From a virus, in the IMG/VR virus record IMGVR_UViG_3300018018_000001, positions 62,001 through 126,000 of that record: a stretch of 64,000 bases of DNA. One strand, 5' to 3'. Position 1 is the first letter of the stretch; each line of letters opens with the position of its first letter. Under the pieces are notes generated by a model. That model was not told the origin of the DNA. It made no database searches and saw nothing but the letters and a program-made list of their open reading frames with translations. A program made the translations under genes and the position numbers. Shown piece by piece: positions 27,039 through 35,216 of this stretch.

Positions 27039-27608
27039 ATGCCTTATAAAGATTCTTTGAAGGCTAAAGAATGTAAACGTAAGCATTATGAAAATAATAA
27101 AGAAGTTTATAAAGATAGAACCAAAAAATGGAGAGAGAATAACTTAGAAGCTCATAGAGCTTCTAATAGAAAATGGTTAGAAAATAACAAGGAATACAAT
27201 AATGATTACTATGAAAATAACAAGAAACATATTAAAGAGTTACATGATAAGTGGGAGGAAGAAAATAAAGAACTCATGAAAGAATATAAATCCAAGTGGG
27301 AAAAAGACAATAAAGAACAAGTATCTAGAAGTAATAAAATTCGTTATGAAAAATATAAAAATTTGGTGTTTGATCATTATGGCCATAAATGCTCTTGTCC
27401 AGAATGTGGTGAGGCCCATTTTGAATTTTTAACCATAGATCATATTGACGGTGGGGGGCGTAAACATAGAAAAGATTTAAAAATAGGAAATTTATATAGG
27501 TGGCTGGTTAAAAACAACTTCCCATTAGGATTCAGAACTCTCTGTATGAATTGTAATTTTTCCATTGGTCTTTACGGATATTGTCCACATCAATTAGAAA
27601 AGGAATAA
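27039..27608 (+). CDS. HNH homing endonuclease with 15-residue helical repeats
   Basis: The N-terminal 100 residues are about six repeats of a 15-residue Lys/Asn/Glu-rich helix, each ending W or Y followed by E-N-N-K. The HNH core has CSCPECGEAHFEFL, TIDHIDGGG and FRTLCMNCNFSIG. It is a close paralogue of the gene at 27854. Together they flank a small membrane protein gene. No strong ribosome-binding site is seen. Confidence 0.9.
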   Translation: MPYKDSLKAKECKRKHYENNKEVYKDRTKKWRENNLEAHRASNRKWLENNKEYNNDYYENNKKHIKELHDKWEEENKELMKEYKSKWEKDNKEQVSRSNKIRYEKYKNLVFDHYGHKCSCPECGEAHFEFLTIDHIDGGGRKHRKDLKIGNLYRWLVKNNFPLGFRTLCMNCNFSIGLYGYCPHQLEKE

Positions 27609-27609
27609 A

Positions 27610-27840
27610 GTGGGAATAATTCAGTGGTTAGAACTAATAAGTGCATTTATGGTGCCTTTGGCTACCTTTTTTCTTATGGTTCCCCGCAGGGTTGGTTTTT
27701 GGATTCTCAACGTAGCCAATATTTTATGCGCTGTAGTATTTATTGACAAACATCTATGGTTCTATCTTGGACAAATAATTTTCTTATTTGTATTAAACTT
27801 TATTAGTATTTACAGGTGGAAAAATAGAAAAATTGGGTAG
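27610..27840 (+). CDS. Small membrane protein, 76 aa
   Basis: A GTG start at 27610, two bases after the previous stop. The sequence has two to three hydrophobic segments (SAFMVPLATFFLM, VGFWILNVANILCAVVF, LGQIIFLFVLNFISI) and a basic C-terminus (YRWKNRKIG). I do not recognise the family. It is flanked by HNH genes. Confidence 0.7.
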   Translation: MGIIQWLELISAFMVPLATFFLMVPRRVGFWILNVANILCAVVFIDKHLWFYLGQIIFLFVLNFISIYRWKNRKIG

Positions 27841-27853
27841 GAAAGGGGAGTTA

Positions 27854-28477
27854 ATGATTTGTAAAAAATGTAATGTAGATAAGCCATTTACAAAAGAATA
27901 TTTTAGAGAATTTGATAATGGAGATGGTAAAAGATTAAGAAAAACTTGTAAGGAGTGTTATGACAAGCAAGCAAAGATTTGGTTAGAAAATAATAAAGAA
28001 AGAAGTAAAAAAATAAGGGAAATATGGGAAGAAAAAAATAGAACCCATGTAAAAGAAAAACACAAACAATGGGTTGCAAATAATAAAGATCATGTAAAAG
28101 AAACTATTAAAAACTGGTATAAAAATAATAAGGAGCACTGTAGAGAATATATTAAAAATTGGGAAGAGAAAAATAAAGAACAAGTTGTACAAAGGTGTAA
28201 AATTCGTTATGACAAACAAAAAAATATAGTGTTTGATCATTATGGTCGTAAATGCTCTTGTCCAGGGTGTAACGAAGATCATTTTGAGTTCTTAACTATA
28301 GATCATATTAATGGTGGAGGACATAAACATAGAAAAACTTTAACTATTAATTTTTACCATTGGCTTATAAAAAATAATTTTCCTCTTGAATATAGAACTC
28401 TTTGTATGAATTGTAATTTTTCATTAGGTAGACTTGGATATTGTCCACATGGAATTGAAAAAAAGAAGGAGGTATAA
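27854..28477 (+). CDS. HNH homing endonuclease with zinc finger and 15-residue repeats
   Basis: ATG 27854 follows AAAGGGGAG; an earlier start at 27833 would overlap the membrane gene. It begins with a zinc motif (ICKKCN ... TCKECYD) shared with the gene at 17869, continues with helical repeats (WLENNKE, WYKNNKEHCRE types), and ends with an HNH core very close to the gene at 27039 (CSCPGCNEDHFEFL, TIDHINGGG, YRTLCMNCNFSLG). Confidence 0.9.
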   Translation: MICKKCNVDKPFTKEYFREFDNGDGKRLRKTCKECYDKQAKIWLENNKERSKKIREIWEEKNRTHVKEKHKQWVANNKDHVKETIKNWYKNNKEHCREYIKNWEEKNKEQVVQRCKIRYDKQKNIVFDHYGRKCSCPGCNEDHFEFLTIDHINGGGHKHRKTLTINFYHWLIKNNFPLEYRTLCMNCNFSLGRLGYCPHGIEKKKEV

Positions 28478-28843
28478 ATGGCAAAAGTGGGGATCATAGG
28501 AAGTACAACATACTATTCTAAAATGATAGAACATAAAGCTGAATTAAAAAAAAATGGTTATGAAGTAAAATTAGCAATGTTTGATGGACTCCCCCCAGAG
28601 ACTCCTAATGTAGAGCTTTTGATTAACACCTATAATTTAAACCTGATTAAGTGGTCTGATATAGTTCACGTTTTTTATGATGGTAGATCAGCCTATGCAC
28701 TTTTTGATTTTGGAATTTGTTTTGCTTTAAATAAACCTATAAAGATTATCCATCTTGAGACTAAAACAGTGGGAAATTTTCTTAGGCAATATGAAAAAGA
28801 ATGTGAGAATCAATTAAAGGATTTTCCTGATGAAAAGGAGTAG
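28478..28843 (+). CDS. Nucleoside 2-deoxyribosyltransferase-like protein
   Basis: A small Rossmann-like fold. It opens VGIIGSTTYYSK, has a SDIVHVFYDGRSAYALFDFG stretch and ends with a helical tail. The pattern of D-G-x-S ... F-D-x-G ... A-L-x-K-P resembles nucleoside 2-deoxyribosyltransferase-like and related NTD-fold phage proteins. It could handle phage nucleotides. Substrate is not deducible. The ATG follows the previous stop directly (TAAATG) with AAGGAGG upstream. Confidence 0.6.
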   Translation: MAKVGIIGSTTYYSKMIEHKAELKKNGYEVKLAMFDGLPPETPNVELLINTYNLNLIKWSDIVHVFYDGRSAYALFDFGICFALNKPIKIIHLETKTVGNFLRQYEKECENQLKDFPDEKE

Positions 28844-28846
28844 AAT

Positions 28847-29053
28847 ATGGCATATGAAGAAATAAAATGCTGCCGATGTAAGGAAACCATTGTCGGTTAT
28901 AAAGATGGAGAAATTACTGAAGGGTATTTTGACATGTCTGATCCTGAATGGGCTGAATATTGTAATCCAGGAGAAGATTTTGTTTGTAATGCATGTATGG
29001 AAAAGGATGAAAGGTATTTAAAAGACTATCCAGAAGGAGGGCCACATGTCTGA
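28847..29053 (+). CDS. Zinc-finger protein, 68 aa
   Basis: Two Cys pairs, CCRCK and CNACM, separated by an acidic stretch. It probably binds zinc. The ATG lies three bases after the previous stop and AAGGAG precedes it. It overlaps the next membrane gene by eight bases. Function unknown. Confidence 0.7.
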   Translation: MAYEEIKCCRCKETIVGYKDGEITEGYFDMSDPEWAEYCNPGEDFVCNACMEKDERYLKDYPEGGPHV

Positions 29054-29405
29054 AGAATTAAAATTTACAAAAGAAGAGGTTGTAAAGGAATTACAGAAAA
29101 TCAGGAAAAGTAAGTTCAACATATTTTCTTGGTTTGAAGCTAAGAGACTTTCATTTTGGACTCTCTTAGCTGCTTTGGTACTGATTCCTGATAAGAGTTC
29201 TATGACAGTATTATTTGCCATTGGAATTGTTTCTCTTTGTACTATTATGGCTCACTTGGTTAGGAAAACGCTATTTCCTTACCTTGATTTTCGTGAGCTA
29301 TGTGAATCCGCTGCGAAAGATCCTCAGGCATCGGCCAAAATAGTTATGTCATTGGTATTTCTCAATGCTGTGATTATTTGGGCTGTTATATCTTTGCTCC
29401 GGTAA
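29046..29405 (+). CDS. Membrane protein with three hydrophobic segments, 119 aa
   Basis: An N-terminal charged helix (TKEEVVKELQKIRKSK) is followed by hydrophobic segments around residues 35-48, 52-68 and 102-118. It lies in the lysis region three genes before the endolysin, so a holin or antiholin role is possible. No family is recognised. Confidence 0.65.
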   Translation: MSEELKFTKEEVVKELQKIRKSKFNIFSWFEAKRLSFWTLLAALVLIPDKSSMTVLFAIGIVSLCTIMAHLVRKTLFPYLDFRELCESAAKDPQASAKIVMSLVFLNAVIIWAVISLLR

Positions 29406-29434
29406 AAATACAAAATAAAAGATAGAGGTAAGAC

Positions 29435-29749
29435 ATGATTTCATGGATTTTTTTGATAATAGGAATTATTACTCAAATTGCAGCTATCCCTTTTGCTTAT
29501 AGAGTATTTAGGTTAACTCCTTTTAAATTAGCCAAAGATTCTTGGTCTTCTGGATGGTTAGTCTTTATGATTATAGAGGCGACTATTGCTGTTAGAAGGA
29601 TATTATACGTATACTCTTTTGAAGGTTGTACTATGCCTACTAACTTTTTTACTTTATCAGAAAACCTTTTGACTCTTGTTATAACAAGTGGTTTGCTTTT
29701 GTTCTCTTACATCAAGTATAACTTCTTTAAAAGTCAGAAACTTTTATAG
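29435..29749 (+). CDS. Membrane protein with three hydrophobic segments, 104 aa
   Basis: Hydrophobic segments at the N-terminus (SWIFLIIGIITQIAAIPFAY), the centre (GWLVFMIIEATIAV) and near the end (LLTLVITSGLLLFSYI), with a basic tail (KYNFFKSQKLL). In the lysis region, so a holin candidate. AGAGGT precedes the ATG. The family is not recognised. Confidence 0.65.
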   Translation: MISWIFLIIGIITQIAAIPFAYRVFRLTPFKLAKDSWSSGWLVFMIIEATIAVRRILYVYSFEGCTMPTNFFTLSENLLTLVITSGLLLFSYIKYNFFKSQKLL

Positions 29750-29761
29750 ATTGGAGATATT

Positions 29762-30460
29762 ATGCCTGTTCCTACACTTAATGAAGGATTCACTCTTAAC
29801 GTAAACTTTGTTTTGGCTGCTGCTGCCTTATTCATAAGTGCTATTAATTTTCTGTGGGATAGGGTTAGGCTGGAACATCGTATCACGAAGGTAGAGACTA
29901 TGTTGGAAATTTACTTCAAATCAATGACGGAGGATGCAACTCATGTAGTTAAACATGAGACTCAAACAAGAAAAGATGATTTGGTTGATAAGGGAATTAG
30001 GAATCTCACTAATGATGAACTTGAAGAGCTACATGGAATTCTTGTTATGGAAATGCCTTTATTAAGAAAGAGAGAAGATGAGAAGCTTCCAGGCTTTGCC
30101 GTAACCAAGGCCATGATTGAGATAGAACAATTCAAGAGACTATATCCACCCACTAAAGGTTGGCTTGAAGGGTTTTTGGGAATTTTTAGAATAAAAAAAG
30201 TAAAAATTGTTCTTCATAGGGATGTGGTAGGAATTGTTCCAATACACCCTAGAGGTCCTTTCCCAAGTATAATAAATGGAAGTATTGAAGATAAAAATAA
30301 AGATTTCTCCAGGAATGCAACCAGAGATTCCGTTAGAGATCCAGTAAGAGATACAATGAGGGATGGAATTAGGGATGAAGTTAGAGATAGAACCAGAGAT
30401 CAGGTTAGAGATAGGGATAGGGATAGGGATGAGACTAAAGACAAAAAGACACCTGATTAA
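29762..30460 (+). CDS. Membrane-anchored protein with RD tetrapeptide repeat tail
   Basis: One N-terminal transmembrane helix (NVNFVLAAAALFISAINFLW) is followed by a charged coiled-coil-like region (HRITKVETMLEIYF) and a globular middle part. From about residue 188 the tail is a Arg-Asp repeat (RDSVRDPVRDTMRDGIRD and onward, RD about every four residues). The repeat is 12 bases long at DNA level. Its end overlaps the 5' end of the endolysin gene. It could be a lysis regulator or scaffold, but I cannot assign it. Confidence 0.7.
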   Translation: MPVPTLNEGFTLNVNFVLAAAALFISAINFLWDRVRLEHRITKVETMLEIYFKSMTEDATHVVKHETQTRKDDLVDKGIRNLTNDELEELHGILVMEMPLLRKREDEKLPGFAVTKAMIEIEQFKRLYPPTKGWLEGFLGIFRIKKVKIVLHRDVVGIVPIHPRGPFPSIINGSIEDKNKDFSRNATRDSVRDPVRDTMRDGIRDEVRDRTRDQVRDRDRDRDETKDKKTPD

Positions 30461-31385
30461 TTATCTTAAATTTTTCCTATTGTGGTGGTTTATTTACTTC
30501 ACTTTTACCATAACTGCTGGAATTATTAATGATTGTTATGGAGATACCTACAAAATAGGGTCTAAAGGTGCTGAGGTAGGACAGATCCAGACGCAGTTAA
30601 AGGCCCTTGGATACCAAGTAGAGGTAGATAACGTGTTTGGGCCTGAATTAGACACTACTGTGAAGCAATTTCAAAAGGGTAAAGGGCTTGATCCTGATGG
30701 GGTGGTGGGGCCGGGAACTTGGCTTATCCTTTTCGGTAAGCCACAAGATGTGTCAATTCCCCCAAGGGCTCAGGAATATCTCCCCGTTTTGAAAGAAAAT
30801 ATTTTGGATGTTTGGCCAGATATGCCAATAAAATCAACTACAGGTGGTCAAGTTGAGCAGGAAACATGCCCTTCTTTACATTCTTCTGAGTGTTGGAATC
30901 CTCATGCCGAATTAAAGACCTCAAGAGAGTATGGTTTTGGATTGGGGCAGATAACTGCCGCTTATGATTCCCAAGGTAAGGTAATCTTTGATAATTTTAA
31001 ATGGGCTGTTTCCCTGGACCAAAAGTTAAAGTCCTGGAAGTATGAGGATAGATACAACGCCGAATATCAACTTAGGGCTTTGATTCGTTTTGACCAATTG
31101 TACTGGAGAGGGGTTACGTGGGCTAAGGATGACCTAAACCATTGGGCTTTTACCCTTTCGTCCTATAATGGGGGAGATGGTGGGGTCCGTAATGATCGAA
31201 AGCTTTGTCAAAGTCAAGGTGGAGATTGTGATAATTGGTTTGGGGATAACGGAGTGGCTAAGTATTCCTGGAAATCGAAGATTAAAATACAGGGATATGG
31301 AGATTCATTCTATAGCATCAACCGATCATATGTCACTAACGTCCTTATGATGAGAAGACAAAAATATATTTCCTCTCTTGAATAG
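30429..31385 (+). CDS. Endolysin: peptidoglycan-binding domain plus lysozyme-like domain
   Basis: ATG 30429 is preferred over 30363 because the earlier part is the antiphase reading of the RD repeat. A hydrophobic signal or anchor (YLKFFLLWWFIYFTFTITAG) is followed by a peptidoglycan-binding repeat (GAEVGQIQTQLKALGY ... GVVGPGTW, about residues 46-100) and a transglycosylase-like domain (VEQETC, then EYGFGLGQITAAY). The N-terminal segment suggests secretion by a signal-arrest-release or Sec path. It cleaves the host wall at lysis. It is the last gene before a strong terminator. Confidence 0.88.
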   Translation: MRLKTKRHLINYLKFFLLWWFIYFTFTITAGIINDCYGDTYKIGSKGAEVGQIQTQLKALGYQVEVDNVFGPELDTTVKQFQKGKGLDPDGVVGPGTWLILFGKPQDVSIPPRAQEYLPVLKENILDVWPDMPIKSTTGGQVEQETCPSLHSSECWNPHAELKTSREYGFGLGQITAAYDSQGKVIFDNFKWAVSLDQKLKSWKYEDRYNAEYQLRALIRFDQLYWRGVTWAKDDLNHWAFTLSSYNGGDGGVRNDRKLCQSQGGDCDNWFGDNGVAKYSWKSKIKIQGYGDSFYSINRSYVTNVLMMRRQKYISSLE

Positions 31386-31388
31386 GTT

Positions 31389-31463
31389 CCCCGCTTGCCT
31401 AAAGTCCTGGATTATCTCCGAATTCAGGCACCCTCCTTCCAACAGGGCAAGCGGGGATTTTTT
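31389..31463 (+). terminator. Rho-independent terminator
   Basis: An 11-bp GC-rich stem, CCCCGCTTGCC (31389-31399) with GGCAAGCGGGG (31446-31456), and TTTTTT after one A. The loop is long (about 46 bases) with an inner hairpin. It ends the + strand block after the endolysin. The convergent - strand gene ends at 31462, but the T-run is only on the + strand side. Confidence 0.85.
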
Positions 31464-31665
31464 ATCTTCCTTTCGCTTTTAATCTCTTCTCATATTGTTC
31501 AGCTTTGAATATTTCCCATTCATCCTTAAGTCCACTAATTTCAATGAAATTTATTGCATCCATGAGTTGATCAGTGGTTTCTTCTAAATTTTTGGACAAA
31601 CCACGATATTCTTTAGGGATAGACATTGGTGGTCTACCTCTTTTCTTTTTTATTTCCTCCATCAA
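31462..31665 (-). CDS. Small basic protein with an AT-hook-like motif, 67 aa
   Basis: The N-terminus has KKKRGRPPMSIPKEY, with KRGRPP resembling an AT-hook. The rest is helical and acidic/basic mixed. It probably binds DNA, but the family is not recognised. It is the last gene of the - strand block, reading toward the terminator. Confidence 0.65.
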   Translation of the reverse strand: MMEEIKKKRGRPPMSIPKEYRGLSKNLEETTDQLMDAINFIEISGLKDEWEIFKAEQYEKRLKAKGR

Positions 31666-31671
31666 CCCTCC

Positions 31672-32082
31672 TTAAGATTTGAAACCACTATCAAGACGTT
31701 CTCTGCATCTTAAACAGTCTGAATAATCATGCTCTACAGGTTCATGCTCATCATCACCAAGTTTTGATTCATGGTCCATATCAGGATGACGTAACTGACT
31801 GCATCTAGGGCATCTTCCTTGGCTTATTAACTTGTCTCTGTATGCTTTATTTTCGGCTACCCTACCCTCTCTGTGATCTTGACACATACGATTTCCAGGG
31901 ACAGCCGGTTCATTACATCTTTGGCAAGTCCCTGTAGATACTTTTTTTTCATACCTATCAGCCCGGGTTTTCTTTATTTTTTCTCTACAAGGTTCACAGA
32001 TATCATATCCAGGAAGAGCAAAGTTACCACATTTCCTCCTCCTGCAGAGTCCCAATTGTTTCTTTTTCCAATCCTCTTTCAA
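31672..32082 (-). CDS. Cys-rich zinc-binding protein, 136 aa
   Basis: Four clusters of Cys/His: C-x-x-x-x-C (LCRRRKC), ICEPC, CQRC ... MCQDH, and CPRC ... CLRC. Spacing is close to a repeated zinc knuckle of about 30 residues, so the protein may be several zinc-binding units in a row. It ends next to the AT-hook protein. Function unknown. The gene overlaps the methyltransferase gene by four bases. Confidence 0.7.
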   Translation of the reverse strand: MKEDWKKKQLGLCRRRKCGNFALPGYDICEPCREKIKKTRADRYEKKVSTGTCQRCNEPAVPGNRMCQDHREGRVAENKAYRDKLISQGRCPRCSQLRHPDMDHESKLGDDEHEPVEHDYSDCLRCRERLDSGFKS

Positions 32083-32702
32083 TCGACTACTTTCTCTCCC
32101 CTTATCGCTTTGATAATAACATTTTTAGGGGAAAGAATATATGGGTCAATGTAGATTTTGGAATTTTCCACACTCTGGGCCAGATCCCAACAGAACATGA
32201 GATAGCTACCTAGTCTTTTTTTAATTTCTTCTGGATACCCATGGTCCAGTTTTCCCAAGCAGCAGGGCATAAGGAACATGGCTTTCACATTACTTGTTTT
32301 GTAGATTTCTATGATCCTCTTGGCTAGGTTGCCACAAGCATGAATGGAAATAATGATGGTTTTGTCATTTACCCAGTTCATGATATTGGGATCATAAATA
32401 TCCCCAACAAGATAGGTAAATCCCTGGACCAATTCCCATCTTCTGCTTCTTGTTTTCTTGTCAACGGCATTTGCATAGTCCAGCTTGAATAAATGACAAG
32501 CTAAAACTGAAGTTAGTGCATTTCCTGCACATAGATCCAGGACATTGTATTTTCCTGGATTGGGAGGGATTAAGCTTTTTACCCTTTTAATCATTCCCAT
32601 GCTTTCAGATATTTCCTTCCCAGGGTTGTGTCCAATGGGGCTACAGGCTGCAAGCACATCACTGCTGCATTTTAAGTTTAAGAATTCATTAATATATCTC
32701 AT
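32079..32702 (-). CDS. SAM-dependent methyltransferase-like protein
   Basis: A class I Rossmann methyltransferase: motif I is VLDLCAGNALTSV, followed by an acidic DKK at the end of strand 2, and SIHACGNLAKRI and LMPCCLG further on. The MPCC and HACG stretches resemble tRNA-type methyltransferases of the Methyltransf_32 group. The substrate is not determined. It begins next to the interrupted endonuclease. Confidence 0.7.
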   Translation of the reverse strand: MRYINEFLNLKCSSDVLAACSPIGHNPGKEISESMGMIKRVKSLIPPNPGKYNVLDLCAGNALTSVLACHLFKLDYANAVDKKTRSRRWELVQGFTYLVGDIYDPNIMNWVNDKTIIISIHACGNLAKRIIEIYKTSNVKAMFLMPCCLGKLDHGYPEEIKKRLGSYLMFCWDLAQSVENSKIYIDPYILSPKNVIIKAIRGEKVVD

Positions 32703-33399
32703 GATAAAACTCCTTTCTTATTCGCTCTTTTATCTTGTCCAAATTTTTTAATTCCTTCCCCCAAATTACTAAAGTCTGATAACCAAAAGGTTCAAATTCT
32801 TTAGCTCTATTCATGGGTGAATCCCCCCTATGCCAGTGCTCTCCAAAAAATTCTATAATCTATTTCTTTCCATTCACATTAACAAAATCAGGGCATTTAC
32901 CATTTATAATTAGTTGACCATCACCAACAAACTTCCATTCATTATTAAAATTATTATTCAGCCAGGATTCAAGAAACAATTCATACTTATTTGGTTTTAC
33001 ATTTAATGCTGAAAATATTCTCTTTGCATACTCTTCATTTTTCCATAATTCCTTCATGATTTTTGAATGTTCCATTCTTTTCTTACCAAACCAATAATTC
33101 TTTTCACCTTTATGGGATTCACTTATTTTTCTTATTGTATCCTCAGTTTTATTTACTCCTGGATTGTTTATTTTCATTCTCTTTGACTGTTCTGGGTTTT
33201 TCTTTCCTAATTGAGTTCCAGGTTTTCCAAACATTGGATTACCGGAGCCAGTATTTGCTTTACTTAAATTTTCTTTCCACTCTTTAGTGTGTTGTTTCTT
33301 TTTAACTGAGGGGCATTGATTCCAACTTTCAGAACAACACCATTTACCATTTTTAAATTGATATTTGGCTTCTTGCTCACAGCCATAATTACAGATCAT
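32689..33399 (-). pseudogene. Amber-interrupted EDxHD homing endonuclease
   Basis: Reads from ATG 33399 to TAG at 32862-32860 (179 codons). The same frame continues after the TAG with IIEFFGEHWHRG and LVIWGKELKN, the catalytic block of the Vsr-like family, to a TAA at 32691-32689. In the paralogue at 185 this codon is CAG (Gln) in VNGKKQIIELYGDYWH. So one C-to-T change truncates it before the catalytic residues. The N-terminus is a zinc motif (ICNYGCEQEAKYQFKNGKWC) shared with HNH genes at 55165 and 61525. NUMOD3-like repeats follow. Confidence 0.85.
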
Positions 33400-33830
33400 A
33401 CTTTACCTTTTTGATACTTTATTACATCTTTCATATCATACCCAAAGTAACAAATAAAGGGTTGAGTAGTCTCAAATATTTTACCTTCTTTTAATCCCCA
33501 ACTATGTGATCTCCATAATCCATCATTACTTAAGGCGAATCCTGTTGCAACACTGTCTATTTTGTTGCTGAATAGTAATTTTTTAGAATTTTCATGACAG
33601 TTATTGAGTTGCATCTTTTTATGTAATCTTCCTTTAATGGGAAAGAATTTACCTAATTTTGAAAATAGATCCATCTCCCAAGAAGGAATCTCACTAAATC
33701 TAACAATAACTGTTTTATCTTTGCCATTAGAAGTCATTAGTCTCAACACCTTTTTTGCAATAATGTTATTTTTTACTACTGATTTATTTTCTTTAGACCA
33801 ACGAATATAATGATCAGCTTTAGTATTCAT
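33396..33830 (-). CDS. Hypothetical phage protein, 144 aa
   Basis: A soluble protein with NNCHENSKKLL and a conserved-looking C-terminus (WRSHSWGLKEGKIFETTQPF, then YFGYD). It resembles conserved phage proteins of unknown function. The gene overlaps its neighbours by four bases on both sides, so it is part of the operon. Confidence 0.7.
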   Translation of the reverse strand: MNTKADHYIRWSKENKSVVKNNIIAKKVLRLMTSNGKDKTVIVRFSEIPSWEMDLFSKLGKFFPIKGRLHKKMQLNNCHENSKKLLFSNKIDSVATGFALSNDGLWRSHSWGLKEGKIFETTQPFICYFGYDMKDVIKYQKGKV

Positions 33831-34486
33831 GATTGTTTTAGCTTCTCTTTTTTTATTTTGGCTTTGTTATTCTCTACCTTCTTGGCATATCCCTCTTCTC
33901 CCCCAGAGTATTTGGCAAGGTACTGCTGAGGGAATCCCCTCTTATACATCAACAGGATTTCAGATCCTTTCTTGATATTCTCTTCAGCATCGAAATAGTT
34001 ATCCATTTTCCAAGAAGGTTTATGGATCTGCATCAGGCCCCTAGCATCTTTTGGACTGACTGCATTAATCTTAAATTCTGATTCGGTAAGTATAACTGCG
34101 GCTACCTCAAGAGGATCATGATGATTAGCCAAAGCCCACTTGGTTATTAGAAAAGCGAAAATGAATGACCTGTCTGGGTCTTGGTAAGCCACTTTGCTAA
34201 TTGACTTCCGCAGAGAATCTACATCCTGGAAGGCTTTTTCCATAGCCGGTAGGGTAGTGGCCAGCATCTTAATATTTTCGGCCACATAATAATTGGAATT
34301 AACTCCATCTGCTAAAACCCCCGCTGAAATGAAGGGTTGCAGGATAATCATAATAACAACAAGAAATTTGACTAAAGACATGTAGCTATTAATGACTATC
34401 TTTAACCATTCTTTTTTATCATAATCCCAAGCATATTTCCTGAATAATTTTTCAGGACTGCATTTTATTAATTGTTTAGTGTTCAT
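33827..34486 (-). CDS. Lytic transglycosylase (SLT type) with membrane anchor
   Basis: A predicted transmembrane helix at about residues 37-57 (LVKFLVVIMIILQPFISAGV) is followed by a soluble domain with the SLT signature: VILTESEF with candidate catalytic Glu135, then SPKDARGLMQIHKPSW and YSGGEEGYAKKV near the end. It cuts peptidoglycan glycan strands and adds a second muralytic enzyme to the endolysin at 30429. It may act at the membrane during lysis. A promoter-like motif lies 40-76 bases before it. Confidence 0.83.
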   Translation of the reverse strand: MNTKQLIKCSPEKLFRKYAWDYDKKEWLKIVINSYMSLVKFLVVIMIILQPFISAGVLADGVNSNYYVAENIKMLATTLPAMEKAFQDVDSLRKSISKVAYQDPDRSFIFAFLITKWALANHHDPLEVAAVILTESEFKINAVSPKDARGLMQIHKPSWKMDNYFDAEENIKKGSEILLMYKRGFPQQYLAKYSGGEEGYAKKVENNKAKIKKEKLKQS

Positions 34487-34525
34487 TTATAACCTCCAAG
34501 TTTTTTAAATCTAAAATCCTCCTTT

Positions 34526-34562
34526 CTTTGTCTTTTCGGCAAGTCTGCAAATAATCTTTAGC
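34526..34562 (-). promoter_or_regulatory. Early-type promoter motif, - strand
   Basis: Reads GCTAAAGATTATTTGCAG then TTGCCGAAAAGACAAAG on the - strand, followed by GGAGG and the transglycosylase start. It matches the pattern found six more times in the + strand of the right arm and once at 37951. The -35-like and -10-like parts are the most conserved. Confidence 0.6.
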
Positions 34563-34584
34563 TATTTATTCCAGAGTCAAATTT

Positions 34585-34959
34585 TTACTTTGGTCCCTGC
34601 AATCTGAAATTACCTCTGATGATTCTTTGCATATCAGGGGGGAGTTTAAGTCCTGATTCCTTTAGCTTTATTTCTTCCTCAACGGCTTTCATTTTTTCTA
34701 AAACTTCATTGACATTTTTCTTATAATCTATTTCTAATCTTTCAGAGACTTCCCCTTGGATTAGAGTATCATTTTCCAGAACACTCAAATTAGGGGCGAA
34801 CTTTTGATCCTTGGTTGTGGAAAATAGAGGTCTTAGAACTGTTGCCTGTGTCATAAATATTACTTCTACAGGATTAATCCAGAACAAATCCCCATTCTTT
34901 GTTTCCTCTATTTCGGTAATGATTGTTACTCCAGTTTTGAAATAGTATTGTTTAACCAT
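34585..34959 (-). CDS. Hypothetical protein, 124 aa
   Basis: Strand-rich N-terminal half and coiled-coil-like C-terminal half (VLEKMKAVEEEIKLKESGLK). I do not recognise it. It is separated from the next gene by a promoter-like motif, so it probably ends a transcription unit. Confidence 0.7.
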   Translation of the reverse strand: MVKQYYFKTGVTIITEIEETKNGDLFWINPVEVIFMTQATVLRPLFSTTKDQKFAPNLSVLENDTLIQGEVSERLEIDYKKNVNEVLEKMKAVEEEIKLKESGLKLPPDMQRIIRGNFRLQGPK

Positions 34960-34979
34960 AAAGACAAATTTCTCCTTTC

Positions 34980-35204
34980 TTATTTTATTATCCCTTTCTT
35001 TTGAACTTGCAACCGTCTAAGAGCATTTTTAACATCTTGGCTGATAAATTCTAGGGATTGACAATCATGAGATTTCAGGTAATAACTTCGGGATTTTCTC
35101 CCTATGAATCCTTGAGTGTATGTAACTACCATTCTTTGTATATTGGTCATGGTAGGTAGAGTCTTTTCCTTCTTTCCAAAAATTTCTTTAAAATGCTTAA
35201 ACAT
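34980..35204 (-). CDS. Hypothetical protein, 74 aa
   Basis: A small, basic protein (KHFKEIFGKKEKTL ... ALRRLQVQKKGIIK). I do not recognise it. It sits directly downstream of the RNA ligase gene in the same operon. Confidence 0.65.
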   Translation of the reverse strand: MFKHFKEIFGKKEKTLPTMTNIQRMVVTYTQGFIGRKSRSYYLKSHDCQSLEFISQDVKNALRRLQVQKKGIIK

Positions 35205-35216
35205 TGACCTGTCCTC

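Noticed and set aside
30363-30428. Longer N-terminus of the endolysin
   Set aside because: The extra 22 residues are the out-of-frame reading of the RD repeat, and no ribosome site lies before 30363.
32860-32862. Genome-wide recoding of TAG as Gln
   Set aside because: Many clear genes end in TAG next to a downstream ribosome site or start (for example at 13224, 16423, 27840, 31385 and 59880). The amber codon in the endonuclease is therefore best read as a local mutation.
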